DNA from: Cloeon dipterum
Taxonomy: Eukaryota; Arthropoda; Insecta; Ephemeroptera; Baetidae
Reading direction: 5' to 3'
DNA length: 64,000 nt
NCBI RefSeq assembly: GCF_949628265.1
Contig: NC_088790.1
Location: 21,518,545-21,582,544 of the forward strand
How positions within the stretch are numbered: the stretch's first letter is position 1; every line of letters starts with the position of its first letter. The translations under genes were made by a program, and so were the position numbers. Shown here piece after piece: positions 48,419-60,225 of this stretch. The notes beneath the pieces were generated by a model, which saw only the letters and a list, made by a program, of their open reading frames with translations, ran no database searches and had not been told where the DNA came from.

Positions 48419-51279
48419 GGGTGCAGGAAATGACATCCTGGTAAACTGTTGCTTTGGAAAACAAGAGAAAAGTGGGAAAAAGAGGAAGAGGCATTTTGCG
48501 GGAATTCATTCAGAAGCGAGCTTCCATCGCGAGCAAACGTCGTTTGCTGCTCTCTCTCTCTCTCTATCTGTAGTGAAATTCATGCTGGACTTTGACTGTA
48601 TCAACGAACGAAACCATCGCAAACGGCTGATATATTCAGGTACTGTCTTCAGTTAGTTATATTTTGGCTAGTTTTAATATTTTTTAAGATCCAATACAAA
48701 TATTTTAAATTAACATTATCAAAGATCATTGAAATTAACAATAGGTAATTAAATGACAACTTTTTCCGGGGAAATAGGATTATAGGGTCTTCCCATGCTT
48801 ATGAAAATTGATTTCATATTTCCATGCTTTCGTGTGAGCAATTTTTAAACAGCCAATTCAATAAACTAAGGGTTCATCTGGCTGGCATAGTCCGGCTCAA
48901 AACGCTTCATCGCGCAAGATTTTATTGTTGCGTTCGTATGCACACGGCTCGACGACGCAAAATGAATTTTAGATATTAGATGGGAGGGTTTTATTCGTTC
49001 ACCAGGTTCTCACCGTGATCGTTTTTGTGATACCACCTTCGCTTATCGTTGTCAGTCTCCTCTGCTCCAATGAATTGAGGGAGGGCACAGACACGAAAGT
49101 AAGTGCTTCACAGCTCTCTCCGTGTGTGCAGTGTCAAACTTAGTCAGCTCACGTCTTTTCGAGTTGGAAAATATGACAAATTTTCTGTAATATACCTACT
49201 TAACCACGCGATCTTGAAGTTAATTTTTAATCCATTCTGTCCACTCTCTTCTCTCTTCCCGTTTCCGTGCCCAGATCTATATTACTTAACGCACTAATGA
49301 ATGAGTGTCTCCTACCTCCTTGCCATAGACCATAGACCGAGAACAACTGGTTTCAAAACTAGTGCTGTATAGAAACTGAATCTGTTTTCTATATACGCGA
49401 TAAGTATGCAATAATAAATTAAGTGTCTCAAACAATAGCAGCACATACTTAATAATTGAAAGAATTAACTTTATTTCATTTTCAATATCTTTTACAAACA
49501 AAATTAAGACAACTGCTCGGTTCAATGTTTGGGAATGAATTGAGGCATCGTAACAAGCTTCACAACACACAAAGTCTCTTTGAGGTTAGATAAATAGTAA
49601 TTTTGGGGGAGCAACTATAAAAACTTTGGAAATAATAACTTGAGTGGCTGAACAGAAAATTTTAAAATAATTTTGAAATAAAGATTTTAAGAGGACGAGG
49701 AAAAATAAATCCTAAAAAGTATGGTCAGTCGTTCTTGACTCAAAGTAAGTTTTTATTTTTATAACATTTAATTAAAAAAAATCACACCCCTGTGTGAAGG
49801 CAAAATTTTTTAACAACTCACGGGCAGTACTATAACTACATAGCGTGTGATATTTCACTTTTCTGAGCAACTCAGCCCAGTTCACGTGAAGCGTCAATTT
49901 GCGCAATTTGCGCGTCAGCCAGAGCTGCACGACCCGAGGTCTGGTTGCATTTGCTGGGGCAACGCTCGCGTTTCGAATTCGAGCGCCACACGCAGCTGCC
50001 CCACCCGGCGAACGAGGGGCCGAGAATCGATCGTCGCATGCGGCGGCGCCGAGTAAAGCAGGCGCTGCCGACGAGTCCGCTGACGTAGACAAACAATACC
50101 GCGTGTACGTCAACGGGGTGCACCAGCGGCGCCAGCCTTAGACCACGGTGGCTGCTCAGAGGATGATGTTAAGTTTGCCTCGGGTCCTTGGACTTTTCCA
50201 GACGAATCGCGAAAACAGTGGAGATCTGCAGATCAGACTGCGGGGATGAGAGAGGAACAATAAAAAATTTCTCTCTTTAGTAAACAGGACGGGTCGGACA
50301 TGCAAATTTTCATACTTAATTTAAATTGTAATCAAAATTAATATTTTTTTAGAGTTGAAGTTTCTCCTAAACAATTATCGGTAAAAAGATTTTGCTTGAT
50401 ACAGGACCATTCTCATTTTCAGTTAAAATATTTTCTACAGTTTTAAGATAAACTAATAATCCCTTTACCCCAATATACTAGTCATTCTTGAACAACTTAT
50501 TGGATATTATTGCAACTGTCACAGCTTCATTTAAAATCAGGTTTTACGAACAATTCCAATATTTTTCTCATCTTTGCGCCGTTTGGAATTTTAACTGTAA
50601 CGCTGAAAACCAGTTTCGAGCAAGATCTACGAGAGAACAGGCTTTTTTGTGTTGATTGATACCAGACTTTTACTTTCAAATTTTACAATCTGGATATATT
50701 TCAAGTTTATTTTTTTAAGAAAATATTTATTTTGAAAGCTACAGAAGTCCAGCCAATTCCGGAGAATTAACGGCTGGTGCTTATTCTGCTACACAAGGCA
50801 GCACAATTTTAGTACATTAGTGTGTAAATAACATACAATCAAATATTTTTAATGCAGTGTCGTCATTGAGACAACAGCAACAAACATATTATTATAGTAA
50901 AAACACTCGCAATATTTAAAATTACTACACAAAACTGAACATATTTCAACTTTCAAGATTTCGAAAAAAAAATGGCATTTATCCTCTTATCCTGAGCAAG
51001 AATTTAAACAAATCTGACAAAACATACACATCGAATGAACTATTGAACTTTTTTTATCATGCTGAAGCGACCCAACGTATAAACAACGTTTCACTACTTA
51101 AAGTTTTGCGTTAATTTTATATTTTTAGTTTTTATGCGACCACCATTCAACGCTATTGTTATGCTATGTAAGATAGTATAAGGTAGCAATGCCAATCGTT
51201 TTTTTCCTCGGTACAATAGCCCTTTTTTTCACACAACACCTTGTCGTTGTCGGTCATTTGCACCGCGCACACAATCGCT

Positions 51280-51492
51280 GCAGCCGGCGCTATATTCGCT
51301 CAGTTCGAGCCCCCTTGCGCGTGACGTCACGCACGAGCCGAGCTGCTCGCGGTTGGTTCGGGCTGCGCTCTTTAGTATGCCACATGCTGGTCGTTGGCAT
51401 CACTCGTCGATCGCGCGCCTTTCGTGCTCAGCTATAATGTAATTCAATCGCAGTTATTAATGTTATTCCATAGCGCATTGGACTTTCCAAAG
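51280..51492 (+). promoter_or_regulatory. CRE-bearing promoter and likely non-coding first exon of SLC41 copy C
   Basis: A GC-rich island with an initiator-like GCTCAGTTCG near 51300 and a perfect CRE palindrome TGACGTCA at 51322-51329. It ends in a strong donor, CCAAAG|GTGAGTAA, at 51492. Splicing to the acceptor at 54850 would make ATG 54916 the first ATG of that exon. It is the best of several candidates for copy C. Confidence 0.35.
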
Positions 51493-53757
51493 GTGAGTAA
51501 ATTGCTTATTTTGCACGGAAATCGGTGAAAAAAGGGCGGCTCGGCAAAACGGGGGTGCAAACCGTCGCAGTAGCAGCCCCCGCACTCCGTTGACTCCGTC
51601 CACGCTGCTCTCTCCGCTCTCTTCTCGGGAAATTTAGGGGGAGTAATTTATTCTAGCAGCCGTGGGACGTTTCCAGCTTATTTTTTGAGGGTTTAGTAAA
51701 TGCTGATGCAATAGATCCGGTTCGGCTGGTTCATTTCTCGGGCAGATACTGCGGACAATCCCCTGGCGGCTTTTCACCCCGTTCCCCGCACACTACTTCC
51801 AGCCTCTTAATGCGCCGATTTCGCCACTCGCGATGGAGGGAATTGTGCCAACGAGCGTTATTGATCCAACCCGACCTAACTTTGACCTGAAAAACGTTTC
51901 TTTTCCACGCGGTGCCAAATTCGCGACCCGTAGAACGTTCCACAACCGCGTCTATAATCAGGAAGCAGAACGTTTTCCGTTAAAAATCGAGCGACCACGT
52001 GGTATCGGTGCTCGCACGGAAGCCAGACTTTGCACCGAAAGGTGAAGGCCAAAGACGGTGACGGCACCGGCACGCACTGCACCGAAGAGTGTGGTGCCCC
52101 CGTGTTGCCTCGAAGAATTCGGCCCTCGCAGCACAACTGGCACGGCCGAGCGCATTTAGCTGAGCAATCGCAATTCACAAATAATTCGCAACCTTGCAAT
52201 CGACTTGCCAGCTAACCGACACCCCAAAAAGTAGTTCAAGCGTGAAGCTAGATAAGAAGCGAGAAATTCGATGAGATTAGTAACAATGAGGAAGCCGGCG
52301 CGACTGAAAACTGTTCACACGCTGAAGTGCAATTTCACGAAAATCAGAGACAAGGACCTGAGTCATTCTCATGAATGGGATTATTCATCATTGCGGAGGC
52401 GAGTGAATCATTAATTTGTAGGTTTGAGATCAAAAATTGGAAAGGCTAACAAGGAAATGTAATTTTTTCGTTTTCTTGAATTTATACGAGTTGTATTAAT
52501 CTACAATAATGCCACAAATAATTATTAAAAAATAAAGAATACAAAGGTAACGAAAAATACTAACGTACTAAAGGCGTGCCATTGTGAAAGTCTGATTTTT
52601 ATAAATCTCAGGTGGCGGGGTCAAACAAATGAAAAATTGTTAACTTTTTTCCTTCTCTGAAAATTCCCGTCGGTTTAAATATGCTTTTTCCTCGAACGTA
52701 CGTTAACTCTTTATCATTCTTCCTTCTCGAGCATACCTCGAGATATTTCGTGCGGCGCCATAAGAGCCGCGAACCAAACGTTTTCTAAACAAGCCTCATA
52801 CAGTGAAGAATAACGCCGCTCTCGCGGTCCGTCTGGAATTTCATTTCAAGGCGAACGCCGACTGAGATTTTTCCTTGCGTGCGGCCAGGTGCACTGCGCT
52901 CTTTCCTCACAAAGCACCATTCATTCCACTCGCTGTCTTGGCCGGTATTTCCAAGCTATGCGGCGGCCCGAAAATGACTTATCGAGTCACATGATTCTCC
53001 AGGGGAGCAGGATACGGCTAATTGGATTAGCTGGGCTACAGTGTCGGATTCCCGCTAGAATGTTGCCCGTAGGGGAGCAGCATAACGTACACAAATATGT
53101 GGTTATAGATTACACGTGTAGGAGGTGAAAATGAGTACCCACCTCAGCTACTCGACGTAAGAACATGGAGGGCGGGACGTGTAACTTACCTGAAACAAAA
53201 TAGAAAACATTATCAAATATAGCCAATAAATGAGAATCGTAAAGGCAGAAATTTTTGTATAACTGATTGGACGTAATTGTTTTTGATGCCAATTGACTCA
53301 AGTTACAAATAATATGAGCCTTTGATGACGTAGATGCAAATGACCAGAAACCTAATTCTCGTAGGTCACTTGGGTCGATTAAAATAGTATTAGGTTCAAT
53401 TGCCAGTATGTTTATATTAAGCATAGCTCGTGCAGTTTTGCAAATTCAACGTGACTAGCTTGCTTGCAACGGACAGGGGTGCGACGTCAACCCTGGGCTG
53501 GTGCTCCAGCTCGAGGCTCGACCCACATTCGAAGCGCTAAATGGGTTTCTAGAATTCGCGTGCGCGCAAATCACGCAGGTAGACAGCGGGTGACACTAAA
53601 ATAAACACTCGGGCATATCGCGTAAGAAGCCACTCGGCGATAAATAGCTCATATCACGCGTCACTCAATGCAAATGCGCAATACCAAAATAAACAACAGC
53701 GTGCGTTAGTCCTAGCGCTATTAATTTGACTGTGTTGTTTTGCATGATTGCGATTTG

Positions 53758-53832
53758 TATAAATACGAAAGAGAGAGTAATCGAGCAAAGGAGTTTCAGT
53801 CGTCCTGCTGAACCAGTTTGCACTTCAAACGG
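53758..53832 (+). promoter_or_regulatory. TATA box and initiator, alternative start for copy C
   Basis: TATAAATA at 53758-53765 and TTTCAGTCGT, with its A at 53798. The 40-nt spacing is longer than the usual 30. A donor-like ACGGAG|GTGGCA follows near 53832. It could be an inducible start for copy C. Confidence 0.3.
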
Positions 53833-54915
53833 AGGTGGCACACTTAAATTTACACACACGTCCTTAAGTCTTGAATGAATTGCGCAACACAAGCCACTAT
53901 AAAGTGACTCACGTTGCGATAGAAGCGCCCAATTAAGTCTGATTCATGAAACAGAACCGCCAAGGAGATAAAATGAAAATCGATGGTCGTGTGACACCGC
54001 GCTGCTGCGGTTGGTGTTTCTCTTTTCCAGCGGGAAACGCGTGCCTGCGCCACTTTTCTAGCTCAGCATCGGCTCGCCAGATAAAATTGCTTACCGGTGA
54101 TGTTTGCCACCAACCTTGTTCACACGATACCTGGCAACCCTTGCATGAGACAAAATTTCTGCGTGCGTGTATATCACCTGAGAGCACAGGAATCGCAAGC
54201 CGTCCGTCTAGACGGACTCGAATTACACGCCATGCAGTTGGCAGAAAAAACGTGCTCGTATCCAGGCGAGACGAAAAGCCTGCTCCTCATTAAACAGCCT
54301 GCTCTTGTTCAGCCATGACCCCAGCTAACAAAAATTCCGTTTGGAGCCTGTTGGCAAGTGCGGGATGAAAAGAGACACTCGCGACTTGCAGTGCCTTATA
54401 AAGAGGATAATATAAGAAATGAGTAAAAGCTTAAATGTCCCTGGGAGCGTCAGAAGAGCAGAAATAATCCCGCTCACACTGTAAAACTGCTAACAATGTT
54501 AAGCAAGAAGCGCTAGCAGCCGAGTTAGTAAACATTTGTAATGTTTTGTAGTGTTTGATTTTTTTTAAATTGGCACGCTGAACATGAATAAACATGCTTT
54601 AATCTGAAGAAATAGAGAGCCTAAGACGGTAGACAAAATAGCAAAAAGCATTAATTTTTGTGGACTCCTATACCGCGAGCATGAATATTAATTTCTACTC
54701 ATCTTTTGATTCGCAGGGGGCTGCATTGTACAGGGTATGCCCAGATCCGGTTTGGAGCTACCCATCGTCGACCACAACACCAACACTCACCCTAAAACAA
54801 GCTTCATCGCGAGCTGCGTCTTTTCTGACGGTCCCGTTCTTTGAGAGCAGCAACCATTTCGGCTTCCAAAGTGAAATCGGCCGCTGCGGCCTCGACTCCA
54901 TCCAAGCTGCTGAGG

Positions 54916-57499
54916 ATGCTGTCCAAGGACAAAGACGCCACCGCGCCCATTTGCTTGGGCGAGGAGGTAGTCGAGCTCATCGTCGACCCCATTACCATTC
55001 AGGTAAAAATTAAAAAAAAATTATTTATACTGAAATAAATTATAATTATGCAAATGAGAGACTTTGCAGTCTTTCCATTATTATCGGTTCTTTTGATATT
55101 TTATTTTGATTGTTTACTGTTTTAAAGATTGATTCAACTTTTAAGGTGGTCAAGGAACCTCTCGTGGACGACCCTGGCGACAACAACGGCGGACGCTTGC
55201 CAGACGTGGTGGCGGAGACAACAATGTTAGCGGACCCTGCGGAGGTGGTTCAGAAGAAGGATGAGAGTTACCGTGCAATGGCCCTACAAGTTTTCATTCC
55301 GTTCTTGGTTGCCGGACTTGGAATGGTTGGAGCAGGGCTTGTTCTTGACGTCGTTCAGGTATTATATTCGAACCTTAATTTTTCCCACAGTCGTTGCTCA
55401 TGATTTTTATCTTTAATCTCCAGCATTGGTCAGTGTTCATGCAAGTAAAGGAGTTGATGATTTTGGTGCCGGCTTTGTTGGGATTAAAAGGAAATCTAGA
55501 GATGACTCTCGCGTCTCGTCTCAGCACCCAGGCAAACTTAGGACATATGGACACGCCAAAAGAGCAGTGGAGCATGATCGCAGCTAATCTCACGCTAATC
55601 CAGGTATGAAACACTTTCGAGATATTAGATTATGCAACGCGGAAGGAGGGCATTATGTGCAGTTAAATGGATCTCATATGTGACAATTATTTATGTTGCA
55701 ATTGCAGTGCCAAGCTATTGTGGTTGGATTTCTTGGATCAGTAGCTGCGTTGATTATGGAGGCCAGCAAAACTCAGACCTTCAACTTGGACCACGCTTTT
55801 CTCCTCTGCGCAAGCAGTCTCGTGACCGCCTCCATCGCCAGTTTTGTCCTAGGTATATTTCCATTGCATGCGAATCCACAGATAAACTATTGCCGCCATA
55901 AATAACGGGGCATAGGTCAATATCTGATTTCTTATGTAAACACAGAAAGAAAATATAATTATGTTACGTCAAGTTTGCATTCTGCATAATCTAAACTCTT
56001 GCGTGTCCGCAGGACTGATCACGGCCGCGGTAATAGTTTTTTCGAGACACTGCAACATCAACCCTGACAATGTGGCCACACCCATCGCGGCCAGTTTGGG
56101 CGACATCACGTCCCTTGCCTTGCTCTCTTGGACTTCGACCCACCTCTACAACGCTATAGGTGTGTTAAGGATTTTATTTAGCACGAACAAAATTTAATTT
56201 AACAAATAATACAGGAAAACAAGACTGGCTGGCACCGCTCATCATCTCAGGTTATGTGCTAATCACACCGCTCTGGGTTTGGATCGCAAAACGCAATAAG
56301 TACACCCGCGAAGTGCTCTACACTGGCTGGACACCAGTGGTAATCGCCATGATAATCAGCAGGTAAGCTATTTTTTAATTTTCAAAATTAATGAATAGTG
56401 AGTTTTAAATTAAATGCAAGTTCCTGTGTGTATAACAAACTGCTTGCTTTTTGTGCTAAATAAAAACGAAAAGATAAACAGCTTGCTATACACTGAGGAA
56501 GTTTATATTAATTACAACGGAAATGTTGAGTGTTTATCAACTTCTATTGACATCTGCTGACAATTTGGAGAATATGTGGCATTTTAATAATTCCTTTAAA
56601 CTATTTTAGCTTCGGGGGTTTCATCCTGGAGGGAATGGTCGCGCATTTTGAAGGATTCGCCGTCTTCCAACCTGTTATCAACGGAGTCGGTGGCAACCTG
56701 GTGGCTGTGCACGCTAGCAGGATCTCAACCTCCCTTCACAGGGACTTCCAGCCCGGAATGCTGGATGACGAAGAAGGCGGCCACAGCAGCGTCTGCATTA
56801 CACCAGGCCAGTCTTTCCGCGGCAAGAACAAACATTCGCGCACATGCCGCATCCTAATGTGCATGGTGGTGCCTGGACACCTCATTTTCGTCTACACCAT
56901 TCACTACATAAAAACTGGAAACTTGGGATTATCGCTGTTGTTTCTTGCTGGCTACCTCGTCGCAGCACAAATTCAGGTTTGTTTTTCAAATGATTTAAAA
57001 TAAAATTAGGAGCTAAATTGAAAGTAAAAAAATATAATAATTACAAAACGGCTAATCTGCGCGAAGTAGATTAAAGATGATTGGCTATAAGAGTGAAATT
57101 CGATACTTCGGAATATTTTCTTGTAGAATTATTGCGATATTATAAGAGCAGAAAATTTCACTCGTAGCCACCCATATCCTTTGTCAATTCAGCGTAAAAA
57201 AGAGCCACAACGTTTATTTTTAATTTTGTCACAGTTCCCGTGTTTCAATTTAATTTTTCCTGCTCAAAAATCACGTTTAAATATTTAATTGACTGGGGAA
57301 ATTGTGCACACAGGTTGGCATTCTGCTCTACATCGCTTACATCATGACCCACTGGATGTGGAAGAGACGAATCGATCCAGACAACTCAGCCATCCCATAC
57401 CTCACTGCCATGGGCGATCTTTTGGGCATAAGTTTGCTTGCCATGGCCTTTGGCGTCCTGTACGTTGCTGGCAACGATGGTATCTACATGAAACAGTAA
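54916..57499 (+). CDS. SLC41/MgtE-type Mg2+ transporter, copy C
   Basis: Eight coding exons: 54916-55002 (exon itself starts about 54851), 55128-55358, 55424-55603, 55708-55852, 56013-56159, 56215-56362, 56610-56976, 57314-57499. From ATG 54916 they join to 496 aa. The N-terminus is uncertain: the frame is open back to the acceptor near 54850, so an upstream coding exon is possible. MgtE motifs: [52 protein letters not shown] and [15 protein letters not shown]. The loop after the second motif is longer and acidic ([11 protein letters not shown]) than in A and B. The intron that splits this loop in A and B is missing, as in copy D. Mg2+ transport is inferred from the family. Its nearest relative in the window is copy D, by intron pattern and shared 3' flank. 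The poly(A) signal candidate is at 59020-59025. Confidence 0.88.
57082..57170. repeat. imperfect inverted repeat in the last intron of copy C
   Basis: TGGCTATAAGAGTGAAATT (57082-57100) pairs with AATTTCACTCGTAGCCA (57154-57170): about 16 pairs with a small bulge and a 53-nt loop. It may be a structured intron RNA or a short mobile-element relic. Confidence 0.6.
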
Positions 57500-59115
57500 T
57501 CTTTTTCGAAACCGAATATTTAAGTAAGACTGCAGAAATTGGCAAGACGATTTTTATAAAAAAAGGACCCTGCTCTCACATTACTTCTTGCATTATTTTC
57601 GATACAACTCAGTATTGGCTGGCCCAACGATCAAAATTGCAACACAGGACAAGGCACGAGCTATGAAATTTCTTCATACCAGACTAACTTGCAACTTCAA
57701 GTTTACTAAAATCATCTACTTTCACGAAATCCCAAAAAACTTTTGATTTGATGACAAACTAAACTAAATGTTCGGCTCGTTTTAAAATGTTTAAACAATA
57801 ATAATCAACGTGCAATTAATAGGGCGGCCCTTATTCCTAGCTAGATACACGAGTAGAACAGTTAACAAATGTACTGTGATAGAGTTGATTGATCCCAAAA
57901 GCCCGAGAACATCCAACTTGCATGCAGCTTGTTTGGCGTCAAATTCCAAAATACGACAACAATTCCTGACTGAGCTGCTTTCATGAGACTTTGTCACACT
58001 TACAAGCTTCGGAAATGCCTCGTTTGAAACTTGTATTTTGCACGTTCCAACGCCATATTCGCAAAGTTTTACCATTTTACCAAGATTATTTTTGCCTATT
58101 TTTACCCCAAAGACCAATCATCCTGGATTATGCTGGGTAAAGTTTCATTAACCCTTCATCCCCCGATGCACACATAATTTGATCATAGCCCGTCTAGTCT
58201 TTTTAAGTTGAAATTGTTTTCACCTTACTTCCAAAGATAAGTCGCGAGCTTTGTTTTTAAGAGAAAGAGCCATCGGGGGTGATCGGTTTCTTCCTACTGT
58301 TTTAAATTATTTTCAATTTTAATTTTGAATCGTATGTGTGCTTCAATAAATAGTTCCTTTCCTGCGCAATAATTTCTGAAACGAACAATATATTTCTTCA
58401 GCAAAGTGGCCTGAACATCATTCCGTGAGTTCCACCTCAGGTCTTGCTTGATAATTATTGCATTTATCAAATTTCACTTCTGATAATAATTTATTTCAAA
58501 ATTAGATTCCTTTCGGCCGTTTCATTGAACGAGAGTATCGTCTTCTTTGAAAGCCTATTAGAATTAGGTGCCATTTTAAAATAATTATTTTCAAATTGTG
58601 TTTTAAAACAGAGTTTGTCGCACTTTTAGTACTTAAGAAGTGTCTCAAAATTTGTGAAATCTCGGAAAAAGTAAATGTATTTTCTTATGGGAACAACTAG
58701 ACTTTTGAGTGTAAACGTTTGGTTAATAACCAATTACTTTTAAAATCTCCCCACTAAAGATTTTGATCTGATGCTATTTCAGTATGTTGGCATTTTATTT
58801 GAGTAAAAAATGTGCTGTTTGATTTTTTATGATTGACTGTCCTTCACTAAACACGTGGAATTCGTTTATGCTTGTTGGTAACCACGACATTAGTTGTTGC
58901 TATCACCCGACGAGTTGTGTTTATTGTTGAGTAATTAAGAGTGTTGCCTGATGTTGAAATCAAAAAGTATCAGACGAAAGTGTTTGTGCCAAACATCCTG
59001 TACGTGAAATTTTAAGATCAATAAAAAGTGTTGATTTAAAAGTACTATTTTCATTAACTATCGAATGATCAACCTCTCGATCCATATTGGTTTTTAATAA
59101 TAGCAAAATTCAGAA
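57500..59115. other. 3' UTR and downstream flank of copy C
   Basis: AT-rich. Segments from about 58340 onward (CAATAAATAGTTCCTTTCC and GATCAATAAAAAG near 59017) resemble the flank after copy D (62500 and 62670), marking the duplicated block. No gene is recognised; a 108-codon minus-strand ORF at 57791-58117 has no family features. Confidence 0.45.
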
Positions 59116-59178
59116 TTATTTCAGAAAGAAATGCCCAATTTTCAGGAGAGTTTTCATCTGTGGCAAGGAAAAGTAAAA
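59116..59178 (-). pseudogene. relic of the sugar-transporter 3' end
   Basis: On the minus strand this matches, with scattered changes, the last codons of the transporter at 62766-62825: shared CAATTTtCAGGAGAGTTTT and GGCAAGgAAAAGTA (lower case marks differences). It has gaps and no open frame, and nothing else of the transporter precedes it. It travelled with the duplicated SLC41 unit. Confidence 0.65.
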
Positions 59179-59389
59179 ATTACAGAATCATGACTCGTGA
59201 CCAACTTCTGTATTACTGTTTTTACTATAGCTCAATCAAATTGAGATTGGACATGTAGTTGAATTTTTTTATAGCAAATATTTGACTTTTAAAAGGTGTA
59301 CTACAAAAGGAACTTTCCGATGACCCGGTCTAGTGACTGAAATTGCAGATAAATACCGGACGAAGTATTAAAAAAATAATAACGATAGA

Positions 59390-59822
59390 AAACCCTGAGG
59401 AGGCGGTTCAAATAAAGGAGGATTGAGAGTTACAATGTTCGCGTCTCATCTTACAATTAGCACCCAGGCCAACTTAGGACGCACGGAGACGCTGACAGAT
59501 AATAAGCGCGTAAAACTTGTTTCGCGCTAATCGAGGTACAAACACTCGTAATTAGAGAGTAAATTAGTAAATTGCTACCAAGAAGGAGATCATTTTATGC
59601 TGCTAGCTGGATCTCACGAGACATTAAAAAACGCAGGATTTTATAATTATTCAGCAGAGCATCTCTATTACAAATAATTGTCGACGAAAAAAATAATCAC
59701 TCAAAATTATAAATTTTCTAAGGAGCATGACGCCCATTAATGCCATCATTCAACATTCATTGCAGTGCCAAGCTATTGGGGTTGGATTTACAGGATCTCT
59801 ATTTGCATCGGTTATAGGGTTT
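59390..59822 (+). pseudogene. decayed SLC41 copy between C and D
   Basis: Three remnants lie in order. About 59395-59440 resembles the exon 2 start of copy C (GAGGxGGTTCAxAxxAAGGA) but has TGA in frame. About 59445-59535 resembles exon 3 (GCACCCAGGCCAACTTAGGA, then CGCGCTAATCGAGG) with insertions and lost codons. About 59764-59820 resembles exon 4 (CAGTGCCAAGCTATTGGGGT). Intron sequence between them is also related to copy C, so this is an unprocessed duplicate, not a retrocopy. Most of the TM1 exon and everything after exon 4 are gone. Confidence 0.75.
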
Positions 59823-60225
59823 TACAAACCAACATTATCAAAAATACTTTTAAACAAATTATCACAGGCATAAAATCCTCACAGGCATGTACAGAAGTCT
59901 CCAGATATGCTTTAAACGTAATTATTAACCGTTGTCACAATTAAAATTACTATGATGCCTCGCTGATATCTGAGCGAGGCGGTTAGCGGAAAGGTCACCT
60001 GTCCACTGGTGACCACATAAACCAGGCCAATCAAAATCCGTCTAATATATTTTCGTGCTTTTCGACTATATGTTCTCTTGCACTTTACACTTTATTTCGT
60101 TTATTGAGAATAAACATGTGAAAGCAAACATTTGATGTTTTTAAATAACTTTTTGGGGACGAGCATCGCATCGAGCAAAGCGACTTCAGGTGAACACTTG
60201 ACAGACGTGGTGACAGAGCAATACA

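Larger units (their letters stand above)
40638..54850. other. 14-kb spacer between copies B and C
   Basis: Begins with the copy B 3' UTR (AATAAA near 41107). The remainder is AT-rich with GC-rich islands near 42.3-42.5, 45.0-45.3, 49.9-50.2, 51.2-51.5, 52.0-52.2 and 52.8-53.0 kb. None encodes a recognisable protein on either strand. The islands may be promoters, enhancers or first exons of copy C. Confidence 0.45.
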
